A DNA stretch of 9,322 nt, taken from the NCBI GenBank assembly GCA_002938045.1, contig PTLJ01000043.1, positions 1 through 9,322 of the forward strand, read 5' to 3'. Made by a program: the position numbers and the translations under genes. Origin of the DNA: Alphaproteobacteria bacterium MarineAlpha3_Bin4 (GTDB lineage: Bacteria; Pseudomonadota; Alphaproteobacteria; Rhodospirillales; Casp-alpha2). The notes under the pieces were generated by a model that worked only from the letters and a program-made list of their open reading frames with translations, searched no databases and had not been told where the DNA came from. How positions within the stretch are numbered: the stretch's first letter is position 1; each line of letters starts with the position of its first letter. Below are positions 1-5,025 of the stretch, in pieces.

Positions 1-261
1 GTCGTTCCATTCGGTAACGTCATCGCCGACTGATATGACCTCGCCCGCCACCTCCAACCCGGGGATATTGGTGGTGCCGGGCGGCGGTGCGTAGTTACCC
101 TCGCGTTGTAGGCAATCAGGCCGGTTGACGCCGGCCGCGACAACTTGGATCAGGACCTCTCCTGCGGCCGGCTGCGGTACCGGCCGGGTCGCCGGTTTTA
201 GTACCTCGGGTCCACCGGGCTCAGAGATCTCGATGCAGTTCATGGCCTTATTGTCGGTCAT
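1..261 (-). CDS. NAD(P)H:quinone oxidoreductase (zinc-free MDR family), N-terminal part
   Basis: The first 87 residues of a medium-chain dehydrogenase/reductase are present; the rest lies beyond the left edge. The visible part is the GroES-like N-terminal domain. It has the family's usual opening (residues 12-18, ISEPGGP), then a strand ending in VVAAGVNRPDCLQREG (about residues 42-57), then a PPPGTTNIPGLEVAGEV stretch. The NRPD-QR-G pattern and the PGLEVAG turn are typical of the PIG3/Qor-like NADPH:quinone oxidoreductases, which transfer electrons from NADPH to quinones in the cytoplasm without zinc. The NAD(P)-binding Rossmann domain is not in the window, so cofactor and substrate cannot be judged. 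The ATG at 261 was chosen; a second in-frame ATG at 243 would remove six residues. No strong ribosome binding site is seen. The gene is divergent from the DUF1192 gene, with about 100 bases between the two starts. Confidence 0.85.
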   Translation of the reverse strand, partial: MTDNKAMNCIEISEPGGPEVLKPATRPVPQPAAGEVLIQVVAAGVNRPDCLQREGNYAPPPGTTNIPGLEVAGEVISVGDDVTEWND

Positions 262-285
262 CGCCGGTCACTGAATTGTCTCTGT

Positions 286-313
286 TTGATGGTCGGCGTA
301 TTGGTACTAATAT
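286..313 (+). promoter_or_regulatory. Candidate sigma-70 promoter for the DUF1192 gene
   Basis: TTGATG (286-291) and TAATAT (308-313) are separated by 16 bases, and each matches the consensus at four of six positions. Transcription would start near 320, giving a leader of about 40 bases before the GTG at 362. The site lies in the gap shared with the divergent quinone oxidoreductase gene. This is a motif-based guess. Confidence 0.35.
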
Positions 314-361
314 GTTGCATTGGGCTTGGCAAGGCCCGGTCGAAAAGTGGAGGTAAGACCT

Positions 362-544
362 GTGGACACCGACGATCTGGAACCGCAGAGGGAAAAGCCG
401 AAGCCGATGGACCTACACGTTTTGTCGATTGAGGCGCTCGGCAATTACATCGAGGAACTCGAAGCTGAGATTGCCCGCGCTCGCGAGGCGATCGCCGCCA
501 AACGCACGGCACACGACGGCGCAGAATCCGTGTTCAAGAGCTAG
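362..544 (+). CDS. DUF1192 family small protein
   Basis: The product is 60 residues and belongs to DUF1192, a family of short alphaproteobacterial proteins of unknown function. The family signature is clear in the C-terminal two thirds: MDLHVLSIEAL, then YIEELEAEIARAREAIAAKR, then a short tail ending in FKS. This part should form one amphipathic, coiled-coil-prone helix; the N-terminus is acidic and proline-containing. The GTG at 362 was chosen because GGAGG (349-353) sits 8 bases upstream, which is ideal. A start at 320 would add 14 residues without family similarity and has no such site. The gene is divergent from the quinone oxidoreductase and convergent with the small membrane protein at 556-774. 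No membrane segment or enzyme motif is present, and no function is inferred. Confidence 0.85.
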   Translation: MDTDDLEPQREKPKPMDLHVLSIEALGNYIEELEAEIARAREAIAAKRTAHDGAESVFKS

Positions 545-555
545 GCGAAGAGGCC

Positions 556-774
556 TTACAATGCGGGGCGCCGGCGTTTCGACAGCACGAACATCAGCCA
601 GCCAAAGACACCCAGCAACAAAACGATGATCAACCAACCGACGCGCGGCCCGAATGGGCAGCGCGTGCCAGCTGGTGGTTTCCATGGTCCGGCTGCTGAC
701 GATAGCAGCACATGCAGTATTGGAAGGGCGTAACCAGCGATGACGACTGTCCAGGCGGCGGCAGGGCTGAGCAT
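556..774 (-). CDS. Possible small two-helix membrane protein
   Basis: This is a 72-residue reading frame that I do not recognise. It has two hydrophobic stretches likely to span the membrane: residues about 5-27 (AAAWTVVIAGYALPILHVLL) and about 46-65 (VGWLIIVLLLGVFGWLMFVL). They are joined by a loop with prolines and one cysteine, and the protein ends in a basic tail (KRRRPAL). The hydrophobic pattern, positive-inside tail and lack of other genes on either strand support a real gene. Against it, the ribosome binding site before the ATG at 774 is weak. A GTG at 828 could extend the protein by 18 less convincing residues. It ends 11 bases from the convergent DUF1192 stop. The CtrA-type box lies about 95 bases upstream of the start. 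Confidence 0.4.
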   Translation of the reverse strand: MLSPAAAWTVVIAGYALPILHVLLSSAAGPWKPPAGTRCPFGPRVGWLIIVLLLGVFGWLMFVLSKRRRPAL

Positions 775-867
775 GGTCTGATAGGTGTTCCGTCGTTGTT
801 TCGGCAAACAACCTAGCGACCATAGCACAGGCCGTCGGGTTTTGTCGTAGGGTGGTGGGTCAAAGCG

Positions 868-882
868 TTAACGGTAATTTAA
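868..882. promoter_or_regulatory. CtrA-type binding site (TTAA-N7-TTAA)
   Basis: TTAA at 868-871 and TTAA at 879-882 are separated by exactly seven bases. This is the full recognition motif of CtrA, the alphaproteobacterial cell-cycle response regulator. The motif is rare by chance at this GC content, and this copy is intergenic. It is centred about 30-35 bases before the expected start of the candidate small RNA at about 904, where CtrA sits at promoters it activates. It could also act on the divergent gene at 556-774. Binding is inferred from the motif only. Confidence 0.55.
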
Positions 883-903
883 GAGGTCTTGTCTAGGGTG
901 TCA

Positions 904-988
904 TCGGTGGATGGGGCAACACCATCCACTCAACTTCGACGCCTCCCTGTTGAACTCTCGCCGCCCCACACTTGGGGCGGCTTTTTTT
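904..988 (+). ncRNA. Candidate trans-acting small RNA with anti-Shine-Dalgarno loop
   Basis: Three consecutive hairpins fill this gene-free stretch. Hairpin 1 pairs GTGGATGG (907-914) with CCATCCAC (922-929), eight perfect pairs around a 7-base loop. Hairpin 2 pairs TCAAC (930-934) with GTTGA (949-953) and exposes a 14-base loop containing GCCTCCCT (941-948), complementary to Shine-Dalgarno sequences. Hairpin 3 is the intrinsic terminator at 960-988. This layout, with CCTCC-type loops followed by a strong terminator, is that of alphaproteobacterial regulatory RNAs such as the alpha-r14, alpha-r15/AbcR and 'cuckoo' groups, which block ribosome binding on target mRNAs. I cannot assign a family. 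The 5' end is approximate: TTAACG (868-873) and TCTAGG (892-897) could be a weak promoter, with the CtrA-type box overlapping its -35 region. No convincing reading frame is present. Confidence 0.5.
960..988 (+). terminator. Rho-independent terminator
   Basis: GCCGCCCC (960-967) pairs perfectly with GGGGCGGC (974-981) around a 6-base loop and is followed directly by seven T residues (982-988). No protein gene on the plus strand ends within 400 bases upstream, so it most likely ends a non-coding transcript. Confidence 0.9.
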
Positions 989-1046
989 GGTGCATCGTTC
1001 CGATCGGGATAACCAAACGGCCGATCCATTTATGGCATCCGGGATA

Positions 1047-1076
1047 TTGACTGATTCAAGTGGGCAAGGGTAGAGT
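1047..1076 (+). promoter_or_regulatory. Candidate promoter upstream of the thioesterase
   Basis: TTGACT (1047-1052) and TAGAGT (1071-1076) are separated by 18 bases, giving an expected start near 1083. The spacer holds one GATTC (1053-1057), a possible CcrM methylation site. The transcript would first meet the strong hairpin at 1127-1155, then the thioesterase gene. Confidence 0.35.
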
Positions 1077-1126
1077 TCTCCGCAAGAGTTACCGTTATGC
1101 GAGCTTGACAGGGTTAAGGCATCATC

Positions 1127-1162
1127 CCGGGGGCTGCCGGATCGGCAGCCCCCGGTAATTTT
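1127..1162 (+). terminator. Strong terminator- or attenuator-like hairpin before the thioesterase
   Basis: Bases 1127-1139 pair perfectly with 1143-1155: a 13-base, GC-rich stem with a 3-base loop, followed by TAATTTT (1156-1162). The tail is less pure than in the 960-988 terminator, but the stem is very stable. It lies 49 bases before the thioesterase start at 1212. It could end a short RNA of about 80 bases starting near 1083, or act as an attenuator in the thioesterase leader. Confidence 0.6.
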
Positions 1163-1211
1163 GGGCCGGAGTTCCAAGGCCCGCCGCTGCGTCAGCGACC
1201 AAGGCATTTGG

Positions 1212-1673
1212 ATGAGCACGAAGGACACGGCCAAGCGTTCCGACTACAGCTATTATCAACCGGTGCAGACGCGTTGGTCCGACAACGACCTCTACGGCCA
1301 CGTCAACAACGTGATCTACTATTCCTACTTCGATACGGTGGTGAACAACTATCTGATCGAAGTCGGCGGTTTCGACATCCGGGCCGACCCAGTGATCGGC
1401 ATCGCTGTTGAAACCCATTGCACCTTCGTCAAGGCGGTGGCTTATCCCGACCGCTTGGAGGCGGGTCTAAGCGTTGGACACTTGGGAAATTCCAGCGTTC
1501 GCTACGAGGTCGGCATTTTCCTAGAGGGTGACGACGAAGCGTCAGCGAGCGGCTATTTCGCCCACGTTTTTGTCGAGCGTGCCAGCAGCAAGCCGGTGCT
1601 GATCCCGGCCCCGTTGCGCTCAGCTCTGGCAAAGATACAGTTGGTGGCTCCGGCGGGAGGCGGCGATGGCTGA
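1212..1673 (+). CDS. Acyl-CoA thioesterase, hot-dog fold (4HBT/YbgC-like)
   Basis: This 153-residue cytoplasmic protein has the length and motifs of the 4-hydroxybenzoyl-CoA thioesterase-like family, which hydrolyses acyl-CoA thioesters. The active-site signature RWSDNDLYGHVNN (residues 21-33) contains the catalytic aspartate (probably D24) and the GHVNN turn at the start of the hot-dog helix, followed by YYSYFDTVVNNYL. The second conserved stretch, VETHCTFVKAVAYPD (66-80), and the following strand GNSSVRYEVGIF (92-103) complete the fold. The substrate cannot be read from the sequence. The ATG at 1212 fits the family start and has a modest AAGG seven bases upstream; a TTG at 1161 would overlap the hairpin tail. 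The stop overlaps the start of a second, decayed thioesterase by 8 bases, so the two were once translationally coupled. Confidence 0.9.
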   Translation: MSTKDTAKRSDYSYYQPVQTRWSDNDLYGHVNNVIYYSYFDTVVNNYLIEVGGFDIRADPVIGIAVETHCTFVKAVAYPDRLEAGLSVGHLGNSSVRYEVGIFLEGDDEASASGYFAHVFVERASSKPVLIPAPLRSALAKIQLVAPAGGGDG

Positions 1674-2111
1674 GCCGGGCCGCCAGGCCCGCGCCGACTT
1701 CCCGTACGTCGTTCCGGTCGCCACCCAATGGGGCGACAACGACATGCTTTGAAACCTTAACATCGTCGTTTACAACCGTCTGTTTGAGGCGGTGGTGGTG
1801 CAGTTTATGATCGAAGAGGTGGGGGTTGACTGGCTCAACGATCCAATCACCGCAGGCCGTTGAGACGCTGCCGGTTTCACCGTTCACTGTCCTTCCCCGA
1901 TACCGTCGACGCGGCGCTGAGGGTCGAGAAGGTCGGCAACTTTAGCGTCACCTTCGCTATTGCGTTGTTCGGTTCGGCCGATAAAATGCTGTCGGCGACG
2001 GAGCGCTTCATCGAGGTGTTCACGGGTCGTATATCCCTGAAATCATTGCCGATCGGGAAGGACGCGCACAGGGAAATGGAAGGCCGGACGTGCTGCCAGC
2101 GCCGCCGTTGA
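1666..2111 (+). pseudogene. Decayed second acyl-CoA thioesterase (4HBT-like)
   Basis: This is a tandem relative of the intact thioesterase just upstream, broken by several lesions. From the ATG at 1666 the frame reads PYVVPVATQWGDNDML, then a TGA stop (1750-1752) exactly where the active-site GHVNN motif should begin. Reading through gives NLNIVVYNRLFEAVVV, so the histidine and second asparagine of the motif are also gone. Around 1858-1868 the homology moves through two further frames: VET in one, then CRFHRSLSFPDTVDAALRVE in the next. It continues from 1860 to a TGA at 2109-2111, with GNFSVTFAIALFGSADKML and a typical C-terminus. One nonsense codon, two frame changes and motif substitutions argue for true decay rather than a single sequencing error. 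Its start overlaps the upstream stop, and it lies 9 bases from the convergent Hsp20 remnant. Confidence 0.85.
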
Positions 2112-2120
2112 AGACGGGGC

Positions 2121-2577
2121 TTAAACAGCTTTCTTGTTCTCGTTCGCTTCCTCGTTGATGGCAATCTTACGCGCCTTCTTCCCTTTCGGGATCTGCCGTT
2201 CAAGCTCGACATGCAGGAGCCCGTTGACGAGGGTTCTATCGTAGACGGTTATGTGATCGGCGAGCTCAAACTGGCGCTCGAAGGCGCGGCCAGCGATGCC
2301 GCAGTTTACACACTTTGACGTCGTCCTCGGTCCCGGCCAACTTGCCGGAAATGACCAGGGTGTTCTCCTTGACGTTGACGTCTAGGTCGTTCTCTCCAAA
2401 GTTGGCAACAGCCATGGTAATATGATAGCCGTTTTTGCCAACCTGCTCGATGTTGTAAGGAGGATGCGAGTTCGCCTTGGGATCAAGCCTGTTGGCGGCG
2501 TCCACCAAATGCTGCAAATGGTCGAAGTTGACGGAACGACGAAACAAGGGAGAAAAATCGAAGGTACACATGGCCAT
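2121..2577 (-). pseudogene. Hsp20/IbpA-type small heat-shock protein, frameshifted
   Basis: Hsp20 chaperones bind unfolding proteins in the cytoplasm and hold them for refolding. The first frame opens with the IbpA-like start TFDFSPLFRRSVNFDHL, then PPYNIEQVGKNGYHITMAVANF and KENTLVISGKLAG, which is the first half of the alpha-crystallin domain. It loses the family pattern after GTEDDVKV. Near 2295-2310 the homology moves to another frame, reading GIAGRAFERQFELADHI, then NGLLHVELERQIPKGKKARKIAI, to a TAA at 2121-2123. The second half carries the conserved G-L-L turn and the C-terminal I-x-I motif (IAI) used for oligomer assembly. A single frame change splits an otherwise normal gene of about 150 codons. 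It may be a recent mutation or a sequencing error. The start is ATG 2577 or ATG 2571; AAGGAG lies 3 or 9 bases upstream, respectively. Confidence 0.85.
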
Positions 2578-2580
2578 ATT

Positions 2581-2592
2581 CTCCTTATGAAG
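2581..2592 (-). promoter_or_regulatory. Ribosome binding site of the Hsp20 gene, possibly in a weak hairpin
   Basis: On the minus strand AAGGAG (2586-2581) precedes the Hsp20 start codons. Directly upstream, CTTC (2592-2589) can pair with GGAG (2584-2581) across an ATAA loop, with one G-T pair. Such a weak hairpin could mask the site at low temperature, as in RNA thermometers of heat-shock genes. The conserved ROSE core is not evident, so only the ribosome binding site itself is firm. Confidence 0.4.
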
Positions 2593-2771
2593 CCACGTGA
2601 TCACTCAGGGCCCGCCGCAATGGCCGGACCCAGTTTATACGCGCCTCCGAAACGGGATCGAAACGGCCGGACCCTCAACAGACGTCCGCCGTCGCGGCTG
2701 AGACAGTTAGACAAATTCTCACACGCAAGGAGGTGGATGGGACTTATGAATTAGCGTCAACGGCACCAGGC

Positions 2772-3614
2772 CTATTCTGCCGCAACCTGGTCGTGCCATA
2801 CCACCTCATATAGGATCGGGTCGTCGTCGAAGCCCTTCATGGCAAAACCGCCGCGGTTGACAAAACCGTAGGCCTTGCCAGCGCAAATACCGCGCACGAC
2901 CTCGGAGACGAAGATTTCGTCTGCTTGCGCCTTGTCGACAATGCGGGCCGACATCTGCACCGTTGAGCCGAACAGGTCGTTGTCCTCCGCGATCGGCTCG
3001 CCGGCGTTGATGCCAATTTTCAGGTGCAACGGCAAGTTCGGGTTCTGCTCGGTATATGTGGCGGTCTGGCGCTGCATCTGGATCGCCGCATCGACACCGT
3101 CAGTGGTTTTGTTAAACGAAGCCATGATGCCGTCGCCAGTATGCTTGACCTCCTTGCCGTTGCAAAAGGTCAAAGCCTCGCGGACGACGCGGTTGTGCGC
3201 GCGTACGACTTCCTGTGCGCCAGCGTCACCGAGCGCCTGGGTCATCGCCGTCGAGCCGGCGATGTCGGTGAATAATACCGTCACCGGGCCAGCATGTTCC
3301 TCGCGCGGCTTCGGCTTGTTCCAATCCTCAAGCGCTTTCTCCAGGTGCATGACGCCGGCCGCCTCATCAGTGAAATAGGTGTTCATGGCGTTACGGCCGG
3401 CCTGGAACATCTGCATATAGCGGGCGTCCTGCATCAGGTATTCCTCGTAGCGGTCGGCGAAGGAGGAGGCATGGGATTTTTTGAAGCCCATGACCCGGAC
3501 GATGTCTGTGAGGATCTTCGAGGCCGACAACTTATCCAGGTCGCGCTTCTGCATCAGCGTCTCGCAGGCGCCGGCCAGGAATAGGTTAACCCCGAACTTG
3601 TTGAAGTTGTCCAT
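2772..3614 (-). CDS. Class III adenylate/guanylate cyclase
   Basis: This 280-residue protein has a helical N-terminal region (1-100) and one class III nucleotide cyclase domain (about 108-275), which makes cAMP or cGMP from ATP or GTP. The first metal-binding aspartate is D117 in VTVLFTDIAGST. The second is D161 in EVKHTGDGIMASF, where K157 is the expected adenine-specifying residue, so cAMP is more likely. GINAGE (201-206) follows. The transition-state segment reads DLFGSTVQMSARI (213-225), with the arginine (R224) kept but glutamine (Q220) where asparagine is usual. No membrane helix or sensor domain is seen, so membrane contact would come from its partner. The ATG at 3614 lies only 5 bases after the stop of the two-helix membrane protein, so the two are almost certainly co-transcribed. 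Class III cyclases act as dimers, and this one could form a homodimer. Confidence 0.92.
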   Translation of the reverse strand: MDNFNKFGVNLFLAGACETLMQKRDLDKLSASKILTDIVRVMGFKKSHASSFADRYEEYLMQDARYMQMFQAGRNAMNTYFTDEAAGVMHLEKALEDWNKPKPREEHAGPVTVLFTDIAGSTAMTQALGDAGAQEVVRAHNRVVREALTFCNGKEVKHTGDGIMASFNKTTDGVDAAIQMQRQTATYTEQNPNLPLHLKIGINAGEPIAEDNDLFGSTVQMSARIVDKAQADEIFVSEVVRGICAGKAYGFVNRGGFAMKGFDDDPILYEVVWHDQVAAE

Positions 3615-3619
3615 CTTCT

Positions 3620-4390
3620 TCAGGCTGCGTTAACCTTGTCCAAGGCATCGCCAAGAAACTTCATTATGTACTTCTTCTGCTTCTCGGCATGCGGCGACAA
3701 CTTCTCGCCCGGCTCGCCCGTTTCCGGCTTGCCGTCGGTTTCGGCCTCCTCGGGCTTGGGCTTTTCGTCCTTCTCTTCGGCCGCCGCCTTTTTGATCTCT
3801 TCCTGCACGCGCTCGTTTGTAGCTTGGGCCGCTTCCTCCGCCGCCGCTTCCTCCGAAACCTTAAAGTCCTCGATTCCCTTCATCGCCCCATCAAGCTTTT
3901 CCCGTTTGTCAAGGGCATCGGCGGCGAGCTTTTTCGCGTTTTCGACAGGTTTCGGCTTCTCGCCCGGCTTCTTCTGGACCGTTCGTTGCGAACGCCGCCG
4001 GCGCGCTCCGTCCTCGATGCTTTCACCCTTGAGGACAGTAACCGCTATCGCCGTGGTGCTAATCAGGAAGGTGGCAACGAAGACGACGACCAACAAGTTG
4101 GCCTCAGCATTGCCGACGATCCTGATCCCGAACAAGGTAATCCCACTCAGCATGGTCGAGGTTATGGTCGTGAACAGGGCCGAGAGGCAGATGCTGCACA
4201 AGGTGACCAGTAGCAGCTTGACCAGGACAGTCTTTAGGGTGGACTTTCTCTGTTTCTTCTTTATCGTTCTCGCACCGCTGGAGCCGGCCGCCCTTCCAGC
4301 CCGCGAGGTTGCCGAAGTGGCACCACCTTTGTTATCTCCACCGCCGTAATCGCGCCCGGTCTTGCGTTCGAATTGCGCTTGACGTGCCAT
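3620..4390 (-). CDS. Two-helix membrane protein with long charged tail, cyclase partner
   Basis: This 256-residue protein is not one I recognise. The N-terminus (1-52) is hydrophilic and basic, rich in glycine, alanine and serine, and ends in KKKQRKS. Two membrane helices follow, at about 54-77 and 98-119, joined by a short loop. The rest (about 120-256) is extremely charged, with alternating lysine, glutamate, alanine and proline; it is probably part helix (151-205, coiled-coil-like) and part disordered (206-235). Residues 236-256 look like a short terminal amphipathic helix. Basic residues flank both helices, suggesting both ends face the cytoplasm. The ATG at 4390 has GGAGG four bases upstream. 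The cyclase gene starts 5 bases after its stop, so the protein may recruit or regulate the cyclase at the membrane. This role is inferred from gene order. The low-complexity composition limits homology judgement. Confidence 0.8.
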   Translation of the reverse strand: MARQAQFERKTGRDYGGGDNKGGATSATSRAGRAAGSSGARTIKKKQRKSTLKTVLVKLLLVTLCSICLSALFTTITSTMLSGITLFGIRIVGNAEANLLVVVFVATFLISTTAIAVTVLKGESIEDGARRRRSQRTVQKKPGEKPKPVENAKKLAADALDKREKLDGAMKGIEDFKVSEEAAAEEAAQATNERVQEEIKKAAAEEKDEKPKPEEAETDGKPETGEPGEKLSPHAEKQKKYIMKFLGDALDKVNAA

Positions 4391-4718
4391 TCAGCCTCCA
4401 AGCGAGGTCAAACCAAAATAACAACTGCCGAAAAAAACGTGCTGTCGGCTCACTGGCTGAGTGTCGCCTCTTAACAGCTTACGGTTATTATCCATCGATA
4501 GCAAAATGAACGTCCACCAACAGTGCTAAATATCCTATTGTATCAAAACCTTACCTCTGAATCAAACGGCCAAAGACATTTGAAAACTTTAGCCTCACCA
4601 CTGCTCTATAGCGGGTCCGGACGGCTCTTTTATCACCCATATAAACAACGATTACACGGCGTTAACCCCCGTGCAGTTTGATTATTTGTGGGAAGGATAG
4701 TGGCCTACCGTGCCGACA
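4391..4718. other. Gene-free AT-richer intergenic region
   Basis: No supported gene lies on either strand. The region must hold the promoter of the minus-strand membrane protein/cyclase pair and the 3' end of rpmE. A TAATAA on the minus strand (plus positions about 4485-4490) could be a -10 element, but no matching -35 is found. An imperfect inverted repeat, CACGG (4655-4659) with CCGTG (4669-4673), lies downstream of rpmE but lacks a T-run, so I do not call it a terminator. Confidence 0.5.
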
Positions 4719-4943
4719 TTAAATCTTGAGGCCGAAATCCTTAAAACGCTTGTTGAACTTGGCCAACTGGCCGCCACTGTCGACGAGGCGATGAACGCCG
4801 GTCCAGGCGGGATGCGTCTTGGGGTCGATGTCGAGCTTCATGGTGTCGCCCGCATTGCCCCAGGTCGAGCGCGTGGTGAACGTGGTCCCGTCCGTCATCT
4901 GGACGGTAATCTCGTGGTAATCCGGGTGGATGTCTTTTTTCAT
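4719..4943 (-). CDS. rpmE: 50S ribosomal protein L31 (cysteine-free type)
   Basis: The 74 residues match bacterial L31, a small protein at the large-subunit surface that helps bridge it to the small subunit. Family landmarks are MKKDIHPDYHEI at the start, the TDGT turn (17-20), TRSTWG (24-29), LDIDPKTHPAWTG (37-49) and the basic end FNKRF (63-67). There is no cysteine, so this is the zinc-free form, as is common in alphaproteobacteria. Length is normal. An AGGA lies about 8 bases before the ATG at 4943. The MFS gene ends 82 bases upstream, and a promoter in that gap suggests separate expression. Confidence 0.95.
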   Translation of the reverse strand: MKKDIHPDYHEITVQMTDGTTFTTRSTWGNAGDTMKLDIDPKTHPAWTGVHRLVDSGGQLAKFNKRFKDFGLKI

Positions 4944-4970
4944 CGCGGTAATCCTAAAATCGAGGCGCCC

Positions 4971-4999
4971 TGTATAGGCGAATCGGGGGGCGTGATCAA
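4971..4999 (-). promoter_or_regulatory. Promoter of rpmE
   Basis: On the minus strand TTGATC (4999-4994) and TATACA (4976-4971) are separated by exactly 17 bases. Transcription would begin near 4964, leaving a leader of about 20 bases before the rpmE ATG. It is one of the best-spaced promoter pairs in the window. Confidence 0.55.
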
Positions 5000-5025
5000 G
5001 CGCCCAAAACGCCTTTCCCCGGCGG

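Noticed and set aside
413..823. Minus-strand frame of 136 codons overlapping DUF1192
   Set aside because: It runs antisense through the well supported DUF1192 gene and has no recognisable domain. The 556-774 frame on the same strand shows better membrane-helix structure.
1105..1110. Perfect TTGACA as a -35 element
   Set aside because: The expected -10 position falls inside the GC-rich hairpin (CGGGGG), so no usable promoter follows.
2705..2729. Heat-shock sigma-32 promoter for Hsp20 (CTTG and CTAACT on the minus strand)
   Set aside because: The -10 part fits poorly and the spacing is short for the alphaproteobacterial consensus.
2727..2754. Perfect AAGGAGGT ribosome binding site followed by ATG and a five-codon frame on the plus strand
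   Set aside because: The frame ends at once and nothing on the plus strand follows. The spacing to the first ATG is too short. It is probably a chance match.
3636..4349. Long plus-strand open frame of 237 codons
   Set aside because: It is the antisense shadow of the lysine/alanine/glutamate-rich membrane protein, whose codon composition keeps the opposite strand open.
4655..4673. Inverted repeat downstream of rpmE as a terminator
   Set aside because: The stem has only five pairs and a 9-base loop, with no T-run following on the minus strand.
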